Of a stretch of 64,000 nt of DNA, positions 36,802 to 49,085 are shown piece by piece. Origin of the DNA: Nyssa sinensis (taxonomy: Eukaryota > Streptophyta > Magnoliopsida > Cornales > Nyssaceae); contig CM018052.1 in the NCBI GenBank assembly GCA_008638375.1, forward strand, positions 2,529,001-2,593,000, in the 5' to 3' direction. How positions within the stretch are numbered: the first letter of the stretch is position 1; every line of letters begins with the position of its first letter. The position numbers and the translations under genes were made by a program. The notes below the pieces were generated by a model. The model searched no databases, was not told where the DNA came from, and was given only the letters and a program-made list of their open reading frames with translations.

Positions 36802-37866
36802 CACCAACCTAGGAGTATAAGGTGAGTAATCCTGTACTTTGAAGTGGAGGTTTTAATCTCCATGGATTTTGAAGAAGTTTAAGTTCAAATATTCTGAAGT
36901 ATTTTTTTATATCTGCTGTATTTCAAATTCTAAACTCTCGTATTTATATGCTTTATATTCCAACATTCTATCGTAATTACTTATAAATTCTAACATGGCA
37001 TGCAAATTTACTGCTTGACATTTCTAACAAATGATACGTTTATTTTCTGCATGTCCAAGTAATTGTCAATTTTATTAAATGCCTCTTGAATTAAATGTTT
37101 TTATTCTATCTATGCTTTAATAAATTCCTGTGCATCGTGATTTAAATTCCTGATGCTCTTATGTTAAATGTTTCAAGTATTGTCCTCCAAATATTTAAAA
37201 GCCCTGTTAAATTGTCTGTGTTTTAAATACACATGAAAATTCATTCTCTTATTGAAGCCATGTTTTTAATTGTACATGAAAAACATTTATTGAAAAAGCC
37301 ATTTTTTAAATGCTCATAAAAAGCATTTCATGAAGAACTCATGTTTTTGCAAGATAATTATGCATAAGCACTAAGTAATGATATTGGGATTCCTTCGGAA
37401 CTCAATTGACATGAAGAATGCCTTGTAGCAAGATCTGATCCCCCATGCATGAGATATCTCCACAAGAAGTAAAATTAGGGTCTGGTTCGAAACAGATCCT
37501 CTAGTTAAAAAGTGAAAAGATGAAAATGTTTTCAGAAATGGTAGCAGGTTTTAAATCCTCATTTATCTGAAATGGGTTTTTATATAACCCTTTGAAGTTT
37601 TGAAGAAGAAGAAATTTGCATCCTCCTATTTTCATGGAAAGGATTTCAAATTATTTCATTGGTCTTCAAATGGCCACTCTGTACATGTTATAAATTCTGT
37701 TGCATATTAAATGCTTTATTGAATGCTTTAAAAATGCATCATGCTATGTGATTTGAAGAATTCTTATTTTTTGCGATCATTGAAATACGTGCCTAGCTTG
37801 AATACCTTGTATGCTTCATGCTAGCTTCTTTGAAGAATTCTGTTTTCTGTATCTGAAAAATATTAC

Positions 37867-37922
37867 AATTGGTAGTGTATGTTTATATGAACCTTCTCTT
37901 ATAACTAACCCATTACCAATTG
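37867..37922 (+). other. Family-A hairpin, LTR4 copy
   Basis: Arms CAATTGGTAGTG and CATTACCAATTG can pair at all 12 positions, one of them G-U, around a loop of about 32 nt. It ends about 75 nt before the predicted acceptor (intron end 37996). Confidence 0.6.
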
Positions 37923-39708
37923 AAACCCATGACAAAGTACTAGAATTACTCACTAGGCTTTTTGAAGCTCACCCCATTCCCCCAACTTTTTTTCAGGTGA
38001 TGACGATGGATGGGAGCTTTGCCCAATTTGGGGATTGGTGATTGGCAGCTCCATTTTGATCAGGAATTTTGGAAGTACTAGGACCCGTAGTTGGTCAAAT
38101 TTTGATGTAGTAAATTTTGGACAAATATGTACTTAAGCCCGAAAGGTAACAAATATGTAATATGTATAACTTTAAATTTTTAGTATGCTCTGAATGTATG
38201 TTACTTATTTACCGCTCTGAAGAAGAAGAAGCAGCGACGGTACCGGGCGGATGTGTGGGCTGTAAAAGAAAAAGTTTTTCACGCTTCCGCAATTGCCAAT
38301 CTTGGCCGCACCGCACTGCCGTCCAACGCCGTTGCTTACTTGAGCCTCACCCGACAGCCCCCGGGCTAAAGGGTGGTAGTCGCGATTCCTTCGATCCGCG
38401 TAGGCCGGGTCGTGACAATTATATTCGAAGCAGTCTAGTAACCATAGCCTCGAAAACTATCGTTACGTCAGATTGCGTAGAACCAGTTATGATTCCACTA
38501 TACTCTTCATGGAAGATAGCATGATCCCGATATATTATTAGTGTTGGATTTGTGCTCAGTCACATCTCTATTTGATGCTATTTATGACCTTCGGGTCCAG
38601 GCTCCGAGTGGAACATTTACTACGTTGCTATGCGAGGCATGGGACGTACGGTCACATTGTATATAGAGCAGTATTCATATAGCCTGGTTTGGATCTGAAT
38701 ACGAGTTCAAAGGGATTTCTGGGCCCCACTAGTGCATATATTTGTTTTAATATCACTATCCTTTATTGTTGATTTCGTAGCTTGATCATGTTATATTATT
38801 ATGAATGATCACGAGACTTTACAGCTTTCAGTTGAGTGCTTACATTTCATACTTGATATAGCTCATGACTGTAGCAGTATGACATTGTTAGCATAGCATA
38901 TTCATTTCCTTATCACTTGATTTCTATCATTTGATATTGAGTTATATATTCATTGACTGACTAGCACTTCTTTTTATACACTTGTACACATGGCAGAGCA
39001 AATGACTACTTACTGAGTTTTTATAGCTCACAGATACTAACAACATTTTGCAGGCATAAATATCGAGAACAGACAGTAGAGCCTGATAACTAGAGGTGGA
39101 CATTACTTTTGAAGTTACAAGTGTAATACTTAGTACAGACAATTTTGTAGCTCTCCCATGTTATCCACGTCTTGGGGATGAACAGTTGTTAAGAATTTTG
39201 TATTCCGCATTTTGAGAACCTTATATATATTTATATTTATCACATGCAGCTTTTATTTATTTATTTGTTTAAGTCTTTTGCTATTTAGTTGTTGCATGTT
39301 AGTAGCACTGATTGTGTAGTAAGTTGAGACCCTTGGTTCGACACCAGTGTCGAATCAAGTACGCGACATGAGATCCGCACAGGATGGGTCTCGGGTTGTG
39401 ACAAAAATAGTGAACTAGGGCAACACAGTAGAGAAGAAAAGAAAAAGATGAATAGTGTTGGGTCAATCTCGGGTCGGATCTGGTTCAGGTCAAGACTCGA
39501 CCCATTGCACATAAAGGTCTTAAGTGGGGCGACACCATTTTGGGTTTAAGGGTTTTAAATTTTAAAACTGAATATGGGCTATTTGGCTACACAGTTAAGA
39601 GCCGATTTAATAACCTGCACAGGAATAGGGATATCCTTGTCCTTGTTCTACCCTTGTCCGCCGTTTGGCCCTGATAAAATTAGAAAAACAAAGGGGCTGC
39701 GCCCTTGG

Positions 39709-39771
39709 GGATTCGAACGCTTGACCCCTCACTGCCCAAACCCTAAAACCAACCCCCATGCCACTGAGCCA
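39709..39771 (-). other. tRNA/SINE-like pol III boxes in LTR1, antisense
   Basis: On the minus strand TGGCTCAGTGG (39771-39761) fits the A box and CGTTCGAATCC (39719-39709) fits the B box except for its first base. The spacing of about 40 nt is tRNA-like. No cloverleaf can be drawn for the whole segment, so this is not a functional tRNA gene but probably an old tRNA-derived insertion. Confidence 0.5.
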
Positions 39772-40559
39772 CCACTACTGACTTTGAAAAATAATGACAT
39801 AAATAATATATAATTGTACAATTAATTAAATTAATTAAATTTAATTAATTTAATAATAGTAAAATAATATGAAGTCCAAATGAAGTCCAATTACGGGGTT
39901 CATTTCACGAGAAACGACTCCAAAAAAAAAATTAAGACACGTAAAAGTATAAATTATCAAATTGCCCCTAATATGCCCGAAGCCAAATACAAAGCCGAGA
40001 GGGTCTAAATTGACTTTCTTTGACATTTCGGACCCAACGGTAATGTAACACCCCGACCTGAACATGGGATCATCGAGTCGTGGGTTATGAATTGGTGATC
40101 GAGACCTTAAGTAACGGGGTCGGTTTCGACCCCGACATGTGGACTTTTAGTAGAAGTCTTGAAAACCCAGGACGACTGTACATCACTTTCGTTGCAATCA
40201 CCAACCTGTTGGTTCTGTAGCGATTATACGATTTCACATTGACCGCCGAACCTAAGACACACATTACGAGGTTATGAAAAATTAGCGTAAAGATATTTAC
40301 ACTTAAGAGAATAATTAATTAATTTGATATAATTAATTAACTAAATAGAAGAAATTAATTATTAGTTATAATTAATAGAAAATATGATGACACACACATA
40401 CACACATGAAAGGTGTATACATGGCCAAGTATGTAGATGTGTAAGTAGATACATGGATGTGTATAAACATAATTAAATATATCTATAAATAGTACAAAAA
40501 AAAAAGCATGCAAATATCCAAGGTGTAATAGTGTGTGTGGGTCTCCAAGTGTGTTGGTA

Positions 40560-40620
40560 TAATATTATATGTATATATATATATATGTTTGTATATATAT
40601 ATATATATATATATACATAC
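40560..40620. repeat. (TA)n microsatellites in LTR2
   Basis: TA runs at about 40570-40585 and 40592-40614 inside LTR2. Confidence 0.85.
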
Positions 40621-42445
40621 AAAACAAAACAAACATACACACACACGGCCAAGATGGCCTGCCCCAAAACAGTGGAATGGTAGCACTCATTAGAGATGCT
40701 GCCACAAGTTAAGCTAGTGGGTTGGGGCAATCAGGAGAGGTGATGATCATGTAAAGTTATATACACATATATACATAATTTTATACACATGCCCACACCA
40801 GAACTCAGTCACACAGAGAAAGTGAGAGAGAGAGAGAGTTCTAAGAAGAAGAAGGGAGAAGTCAAGAGACGGGGCAAGAGGAAAAGATACCACTTTGAGG
40901 TAAAAACACCAAAAACCCAACATTTTCTCTCTTTAGAATTTTACCTACATATGAATGTTTAAGCTTTGATTTACGCATATATGATGTTTAGGATATTAGT
41001 ACGTAAATAAGGCATGAAATTTGGTCTTTAAAACAACCTAAAATGCAAGGCCGTGAACAAGCAGCCATGGGAGGGCCTTGCTCATAGCAGGTCTAAATCC
41101 ATCATCACCAAACCTTATTTGGCTTATCAAGACCTAAACTAGACCTTACCAGCATGCTAAAAACCATAAACCGTGACCCTAAAACTCAAATGATGAACCT
41201 AAAAACTGAGTTGTAGCTTTTGGCCAAAAACCCAAATCTTGTTTCTAAACTTTAAAACCTGTTTTTGAGAATAGGGATTGAATCCCCATTCTATGAGGAT
41301 CACACAAAACCAAACACCATTAAAAATGGTGATGAAATAAGGGTTTACTATGGAATTGCAGGTTCGCTTATCAAATTTTCAACCGAACGGTTGAGCTCGT
41401 TTCAAGCTCTAAAACCAATGCAAAACCCTTCCATGACGCCTTAGAAATAATTTGAAATGAAAACAGTGGGGAATGATTGAACAGAACTACACAAAATTGA
41501 AGCTTTTTAGCTTCAGAAATTACGGTAACACTGGTAAAGATGGTGGGGAAGACGACGAGTTGACTCGCTGTTTAAATCGAGTCAGACGGGTTAACTCGGA
41601 CACGTGGCGGCGTATAGACCTGCCACCGCATTATTGGAACGACGGTGTTTCACAATTAGTTTTAAATTTTAAAACATTAGGGCTGATGTCATCATGACGT
41701 CAGAATCACGTGTCAAACCGACCAAACCAGTTGGTTCAATAAAAACCGGATCGGTTCACTTAAAATGGAACTGAACCCACTAGTTCAGACCAATAGTTTG
41801 CAAAATTCTATTTTCACGGCAGAACTTCTAGAAAATTATACTGTGACCCGACCAAAATTTAATTAATATTAAATTAAAAATATTTAAATGAAAAATATTT
41901 CAAAAATACCCCTGGGCCATAAATGAAGCAAATGGAGTCCAACTTAAACATGTGAATAGTGTATTTTTAACTATTTTAGGCATTCTGGATCCAATGGTGG
42001 GGTTCGTTTCCCTAAACGGGACTCCAAAAAGTAAAGACACGAAAGGGGTAAAATGACCAAATTACCCCTAGTACCCCTAAAGCCAAATTGAAACTAGAGA
42101 GGGTCTAAATTGACTTTCTTCAACGTTCTGGACTCAATGGTGAGGTCCAAATTGTGAAAAGAAGTATGAAAAAATTTAGACACTTAAAAATGCTAAATGA
42201 CCAAAATGCCCTTACTGCTACCAAAACCCAAATAGAGTTTTGCGAAAGCCTAAATTGACTTTCTTCGACGTTTTGGACTCAATGGTTGAGTCTATTCAAT
42301 CAAAAGAGATGTATAAAATAAAAAGACATAAAATTTGATGAATAGCATAAGTCAGGTGACTATGAACTAGAATATTGCCGAAGTAATAACCTAAGGTTCG
42401 TATGTGAAAATAAGATACGAAAAGACATGACACGTAAACACGTGA

Positions 42446-45400
42446 TGTAACACCCCGACCCTGATTAAGTAATGATTAGTTACTAATCATTTATCTGAAC
42501 TAAACTTAAAGAATAATTAAGAAGCTAACCTAATTAGGAGTTGACCAGAAGAAATAGCGTCGAAAAATAAGTTACAGAATAAAAGTTAAGTAGGAAATAG
42601 TGAAACTGCATTAATGCGCAGCCAAACAGGGCCTAAGCCCGAAATATGGAAAAAGGACCAAAAAATGTGGCCAAGAGGATTTGATCCCTTGACCAAACTG
42701 GGCAGAATCTGTTTTACCAAAAAATTACCATCTAGGCTAGGAGCACTTTTGTGTATATATGTGCAAAGATATATATTTAAATACCATTCAGATTTGACCA
42801 TTCCCCCAAAGTGGCCAATGGACAAGCATGCAACACCTCAGCATGCATCATCCTAAGCCCTAGCCATCATGACCCTCACCCCATGATTACACCTCCCTCC
42901 CAACCAAATTGCATGCAATACAATCATGCACTTGGGGAGATGAAACATCAAGAGGAGACTTGATATGTATATACAATCTCCATATATGCATGGAGAAAAA
43001 TCAGATCTGTATTTTTGAGGGTTTAGTCTACTGTTTTATAGAGAGAGGAAGGGGTGAGAGAGAGAGAGAGAATCCTAGAGAGAGAGTGAGAGATACACAA
43101 GTTGTATATGCATTTGGTGAGCCATTGAAGAAGCTTGAGGAAGCCAAGGACTGCACGTGAAGGACCAAATCCAACCTTTGAAGCTTCTGTTTGAGCACAA
43201 ACCAGTGAGGGAACCACTGTACAAGTAAGCTATTAAAAAAAAAAAAACTTTCTGAAAATTTCTTCTTGAATTTTGGCTACTGTTTTATAGCTTTTTGGAA
43301 TATTGATGCATGTACACTAGTTAATGATGAGAACTGGGTCATTTATAAATGATTTGGACCAACAAAACTGCCTTAAAACACAGAAATGGAAACAGACCGC
43401 CATTGATGGACCTTGAGGTTGCAGGTCTGATCCAACCTCGACCAACTGAGCTTTTGAGGGTTGAAACATAAAATAGGACCTCTTAGGACCTTGGAAAACC
43501 CCAACCGCGACCTAGAAACCTAGGTTTAAACCCTCAAAATCGAGGCAATTCTTTTCGGCCCAAAAATCAACTCTCAACATTTGACCCCTAAATTGAGATT
43601 AGACGATTGGGAATTGAAGCTCATGTCATGAGGGTTACGGAGGACCAAACCTCATGCAAAATGGTTGAGAAACAAGGCTGTATGACCTGACTATAATTTC
43701 CCACAATAATCGGCTAGAACAGTCCCTCACTGTTGATTGTGATGCTTGAAATCGATGCCAAATGGATGATATTACTCCCAGAAACATTTTGGAAAGAAAA
43801 CCAGTGGGAATCGCTGCATGAAAACCTACAAATTAGGAGAGAAAATTCTAAAATTTTCTAGGGCAACAGTGGCCCTAGACGGGTGGGGACGATGAACAGT
43901 AACGGGTTTGGATCGGGTCTTCGGGTCGGGCCCTGACCTGAATAAAAACGGATATAACCCATAAACTGTACTGCGTCGTTTTGATAATTGTTATTTTAAA
44001 TTTAAATTGTAGGACTGACGTCAGCCTGACGTCAGCACGTTACCTTGAACCAGTTAGAACCGGACTGGACTGGTCTGGTTCAGTTGAATGTAGACTGAAC
44101 CCCTTGGTTCAGTTTATACTTTTTGGAAATTACGAAACAGCCCCAACAGTTTTAAAAATTTAACTCTGGCCCAATTTTTGGAATTTTATTCCATTTATAC
44201 CCCTGATGAATTAATAAATAATAAATTAAATTATTTAATTAATTTATTAATTAAAAAAATGACCAAATTACCCCTAGGTCATAAATAAGTCAAACGGAGT
44301 CCGAATAAATCAAATGAATAGTGTATTTTCACTATTTCAAGCATTCTGGACTCAATGGCAGAGTCCGATTCGGAAAACCAAGTCCCAAAAAATACAAACA
44401 CGTAGGTATAAATGACTGTATTGCCCCCAATATGCTCGATGTCCAAATAAGGCGAGTTATTAGTGCATTCTTATTATCTCGACACTCCTGAGATCAACGG
44501 TGAGGTCCGGTTCACGAGACGGGACTCCGAAAAATATGACGCGCGAAATGACCAAACTACTCCTAAGGTACCTGAAGCCCAAACGAAACTAAAAGATAGT
44601 CTATTTTGACTATGTCGGACATTCCAAACCCAACGGTGAAGTCCATAACACCAAAATAGGTACTGAAAATTTAGTCACGTGAAAAATAAAACTCATCAAG
44701 TCACCACGAGTTGACTAGTAAGACCAATCCTAGGAAGTTAGGATACGTCAGGCCTAAAATTAAATGAAAGAGCATGAATAGGTAACGATTTAAGGTAAAT
44801 GTGAAGTTAACGAGTTCTTTATAATTTTCTTAGGAAATATAAAGGAAAGGGAAAAGCCCACCAGTAGTGCAAACCCGGGGAATCAAGGTGAGTAACCTCA
44901 CATTTGAAGTGGAGATTTAATTCCACAGATTTGAATGATGTTTTAAATATCAAATTCTGTCTTTACACAATTCCGTTTTAAATATTCTGTTATGACATGC
45001 TTCCTGAATAATTTACTACTGTTCTTTGAGATATACTTCAGTATGCTTAAAATTTCGATTTCAAATGTTATTATGTATCCTGAATTTACATGTTTCACGT
45101 ATTTCAATACCCTATCATGAGATTATGAACTGTATGTTTTGAATGCTTTTAAATGCATCCACACGAAGGAATTATGGGTTAAATGCTTTTAAATGCATGA
45201 TAAATTGTGCATAAGCACCACGGATTTCTATCGGGTTTCTTAGGAACCCAACTACGATACGAATAAATGCCAGGTAGCAGGATCTAATCCCCCAGGCATA
45301 TGAGATATCTCCACGAAAAGTAAAATGGGAATCTGGTTCGAAACGGATTCTGTTAATGAAAGTGATAAGGTGTGTGTTGAAAATGGAAGCAGGCTTTTTC

Positions 45401-46131
45401 CTCATTTTCACCATGCATATTTACATGATTTGAAATTCATATACTTTATTCCGAAAGTCCAAGTTAGCTTGAATACTGTAATGTTTCAAAGCCATTGTTT
45501 AAAGAATGCATGTACTCTATGTTCCAAGTATACGAGCAATTGGTAGTGAGTATTTTACAAAATTCTCACGTGCGAAACCACTACCAATTGAAACCCATGA
45601 CAGATGTTAGAATTACTCACTGGGCTTCTCGAAGCTCACCCCATTCCCTAACATTTTTCAGGTGATGACGATGGGTGGACCCTTGCCCAATTTGGGGAGA
45701 AATGATAGGAAGCTCCATTAGGATTCTGGAGATATTTTTGGGAAGTATTAGGGCCTATGGTTGGTCGAATTTTGATGTCGTACTTTTGGACAATTATGTA
45801 TTTAAGCCCAAGAGGCAACCAAATATGTACTTAAGCCTTTGAGGTATTCGAATATGTATCATGTATAAGACTTTAAGTTTTAGTATGCTCTGATGTGATT
45901 ATTCATGTGTACCGCTATGAAGAGTGACAGTACCGGACAGCTGTGCGAAAGTTTTTAAACAGATTTTTAATAAAAAAAGAAAAAAAGAAAAGGGTTTTCA
46001 CGCTTCCGCAAATCAAGGCCGCACCGCTATCCGATACCATCGCCTATGTTTTGCCTTGCCCTCAGGCTCCAGGGCCTGAAGGCGGCAGTCGCGATCCGAG
46101 ATCCGCACAGGGTGGGTTTCGAGTCGTGACA
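42446..46131 (+). mobile_element. LTR3: innermost family-A solo LTR, target duplication CGTGA
   Basis: Head TGTAACACCCCGACCC, tail TTTCGAGTCGTGACA, 3686 bp, perfect flanking CGTGA (42441-42445 and 46132-46136). It is the cleanest uninterrupted copy of the family in the window. The exon-like block is 44834-44887 (54 nt, ends AATCAAG|GTGAGTAAC) and the apparent intron 44888-45661 (774 bp, ends ACATTTTTCAG|GTGATGACG). Reading across this junction stays open into GDDDGWTLAQFG before a stop. The hairpin is at 45537-45590. No polyprotein is present. Confidence 0.92.
45537..45590 (+). other. Family-A hairpin, LTR3 copy
   Basis: Arms CAATTGGTAGTG (45537-45548) and CACTACCAATTG (45579-45590) are perfectly complementary over 12 bp with a 30-nt loop, 71 nt before the predicted acceptor. 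Confidence 0.7.
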
Positions 46132-47088
46132 CGTGAAGTAATTAAATTTAAATTAAAGTAAATAGAGCTACCAGAAGAGTATACCTTAAAAGTATAACGC
46201 CTAAGATTAAAGTTAGGATTCAATAAGATCTAAGCATAAGTTAAGAAGCATCAGTAGGAGATGTTTGAAGTGAATGTGAAGTTAATGGACTATTATGAAT
46301 TGTTCTTAGGAACTACAAAGGAAAGAGAAAGGCACATCAATAGTGCCAACCCAGACGTATAAGGTGAGTAACCTTGCATTTGAAGTGGAGATTTAATTCC
46401 ACGGATTTGAATGATGTTTTGAATATCAAATTCAGTCTTTATATAATTCTTGTTTAAAATATTCTGTTATGACATGCTCATTAAATGTTTTTATATACAG
46501 TTCCTTTCTTCGAAATATTTAGCATGCCTGAGTAAAATGCCAATTTCCTTAAATATACTGAATTTGATTATTCCAAGTATTTGAAGATCCTATCATGAAA
46601 TCATGAACGTCATGTTTTAAATATTCATGAAAAATATCTATTTGAAGAAGCCATGTGATAAATGTTTTACAAGATAATAACGCAAAAATCACATAGTCAG
46701 GATTTTGGGTTTCTTCGGAACTCAATTGACTTGACATGTGAAATGCCCGGTAGCAGGATCTAATCCCCCAGGCAAATGAGATCGTAGCATTGCAATAAAA
46801 CGGGAGTCTGCTTCGAAACAAATTCCACCTAATTAAAGAGAAAAAATGACAAATGTTTTTGAAAATGGAAGCAGGTTTTACCCCCATTTTTCTATGCATG
46901 TTTATATGCTTTGAAGTAACGCTTTTGAAAATGGAAGTAGGTTTTTACCCCCATTTTTATTATGCATGTTTATATGTTTGAAGTGCATATACTCTATTTG
47001 AAGAAATGTATGCTTAGCTTGAATACTTTAAATGTTTCAAAGTTATCTTTATAAAGAATGCATATGCTTAGTGTTTTAAACGTACGAG

Positions 47089-47141
47089 CAATTGGTAGTT
47101 AGTATTTTATAAACTCTCATGTGCGAAACCACTACCAATTG
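47089..47141 (+). other. Family-A hairpin, LTR2 copy
   Basis: Arms CAATTGGTAGTT and CACTACCAATTG pair at 11 of 12 positions; only the loop-closing base differs. It ends 72 nt before the predicted acceptor. Confidence 0.6.
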
Positions 47142-49028
47142 AAAACCCATGACAAATGCAGGAATTACTCATTGGACTTCTCGAATCTCACCCCATTCCC
47201 TAACATTTTTCAGGTACTGACGATGAGTGGGAGCTGTGCTCCATTTTGGGATAATGACTAATGGCTGTATAGGATTATGGACTTTTGGAAGTAGTTAGAA
47301 TTTGTAGTTGGATGGATTATGATGTAATAGACTTTGGACAATATGTACTTAAGCCCTAGAGGCATTCGAATATGTAATATGTATAAAACCTTAGAACTTT
47401 TATTTATGGTCTGAATGTATTATCATGTGTACCGCTATGAAAAGCAGCAGTACCGGACGGACGTGCGAAAGTTCTCAATAAGAAAAAAAAAAAGTTTTTC
47501 ACGTTTTCGCAAACCAAGACCGCACCGCCATCCAATACTATTGCTTATGTGAGCCTTGCCCTAAGGCCTCCCGGCTGAAGGGTGGCGGTCGCTATACGAG
47601 ATCCGCACAGGGTAGGTTTTGGGTCGTGACAGGTAAGGTCCATAATACCAAAATAGGTACTTAAAAATAAGTCACATGAAAAATAAAATTTATTAAATTA
47701 CCACGAGTAGGCCGGTTAAAAAGGAGTGAGACCAATCCTAGGAAATTAGGATACGTCGGGTCTAAAATTAAATAACGAACATCAATTTAGGAATGATTTG
47801 AAGTAAATGAAGAATTAATTGAAGTCTTGGTGAATTTGATTCTTAGGAGCTATAAAGGAAAAGGGAAAGCCCATCAATAGTGCTGACGCTAAGGAACAAG
47901 GTGAGTAATCCTGTACTTTGAAGTGGAGGTTTTTAATCTCCATGGTTTCTGAAGTAAATTGAAGTTTAAATATTCTGAAGTGTTTTCAAGTTTAAAATAT
48001 CTACAGTATTTCTAAATTTAAATTCTCGTATTTGATGCTTTATATTTCAATGTACTATCGTTTTATTTATAAATTCTAACATGGCATGCAAAATGTACTA
48101 GATATTTTTGACAGATGATACGTTTATTTTCTGCATGTCCATGTAAATGTCAATTTTATTAAATGCCTCTTGAATTAAATGCTTTCTATCTATGCTTTAA
48201 TAAATTCTTGTACATCGTGATTTAAATTTCTGAAGCTCATTTGTCAAATGTTTCAAGTATTGTCCTCCAAGTATTTAAAAACCCTGTTAAATTGTCCATG
48301 TTTTGAATACTCATGAAATTTCATTCTTTTTATTGAAGCCATGTTTTTAAATGTTCATCAAAAGCATTTCTTGAAGAAGCCATGTTTTTAGATACTCATA
48401 AAAAGCTTTTCTTGAAAAGTCATGTTTTTAATGCTCGTGCAAAACACATATTTGAAGAAACCATGTTTTTAATGCTCTTTGAAAAACATCATTGAAGAAT
48501 TAAAAAGTTTTGCAAGATAATAGTGCTTAAGCACTACAATTGATATTGGGTTCCTTTGGAACTCAATTGACATGAAGAATGCCCGGTGGCAGGATTTGAT
48601 CCCCCAGGCATGAGATATCTCCATGGGAAGTAAGACTAGAATCCGGTTCAAAACGGATTTCTCCTAATCAAAGTGAAAATATGAAATATTTTCAGGAATG
48701 GTAGTAGGTTTTTAAACCCCCATTTTCATGAAACGGGTTTTTATATATAACCCCCTGTTTTGAAGAAGAAGAAATTGGCATCCTCCTATTTACATGGAAA
48801 GGATTTCAAATTATTTCCTTGACTTTCAAATGGCCATATTGCACATGTTTATAAATTCTGTTGCATATTAAATACTTTATTGAATGCTTTTAAAAATGCA
48901 TCATGTTACGTGATTTGAAGATTCTCGTATTCTGTGATTATTGAAATACGTGCCTAGCTTGAATGCCTTTTATGCTTCACGCTATCTTTTTTTGAAGAAT
49001 TCTGTTTTCTGTATTTGAAGTATATGTA

Positions 49029-49085
49029 CAATTGGTAGTGTATGTTTATATGAACCATTTTTTATAACTAACCCACTACCAGTTG
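49029..49085 (+). other. Family-A hairpin, LTR1 copy
   Basis: Arms CAATTGGTAGTG (49029-49040) and CACTACCAGTTG (49074-49085) pair at all 12 positions, one as G-U. This is the intermediate state between the A-U and G-C forms seen in other copies. Confidence 0.65.

Larger units (their letters stand above)
34114..38417 (+). mobile_element. LTR4: family-A solo LTR inside the family-B unit
   Basis: Head TGTAACACCCCGACCCG (34114), tail GCCGGGTCGTGACA (38417), 4304 bp. The flanks CTTAT (34109-34113) and ATTAT (38418-38422) are a probable target duplication with one difference. A second head-like sequence (TGTAATACCCGAACC) lies at 34259, so the first 145 bp may be an orphan head or a duplication. 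The copy has the family's apparent intron (36822-37996, 1175 bp) and hairpin. Its exon-like block is 308 nt rather than 54 and contains an open frame (36514-36801). A reverse-oriented B-box match (GGTTCAAATCC) lies at 34543-34553. Confidence 0.75.
31175..39403 (+). mobile_element. Family-B gypsy-type LTR unit inserted in LTR1
   Basis: It starts TGTAATACCCTGACCC and ends GGGTCTCGGGTTGTGACA, flanked by AAAAC (31170-31174) and AAAAT (39404-39408), one mismatch. At 31749-31761 a purine-rich tract (AAGGGGGAAAGAA) precedes a second head, TGTAATACCCTGACC, at 31762. So 31175-31761 may be a truncated 5' LTR plus the end of the internal region, and 31762-39403 the 3' LTR. Without LTR4 that LTR is about 3.3 kb. 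An exon-like block lies at 33830-33888 (TCTTAG| ... AAAAG|GTAAGTAAA). GTGCTCAGTCACA and GACCTTCGGGTC after 38540 match the unit at 61290-64000. Several (TA)n and (TG)n runs lie at 32140-32483 and 33428-33460. Confidence 0.7.
40044..47631 (+). mobile_element. LTR2: family-A solo LTR, target duplication GGTAA
   Basis: Head TGTAACACCCCGACCTG, tail TTTTGGGTCGTGACA, perfect flanking GGTAA (40039-40043 and 47632-47636). Without LTR3 it is about 3.9 kb. The broken host sequence of LTR1 rejoins correctly: GACCCAACGGTAA then GGTAAGGTCCATAATACC. The exon-like block is 46310-46363 (54 nt), the apparent intron 46364-47213 (850 bp), with a hairpin at 47089-47141 that pairs at 11 of 12 positions. No polyprotein is present. 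Confidence 0.9.
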
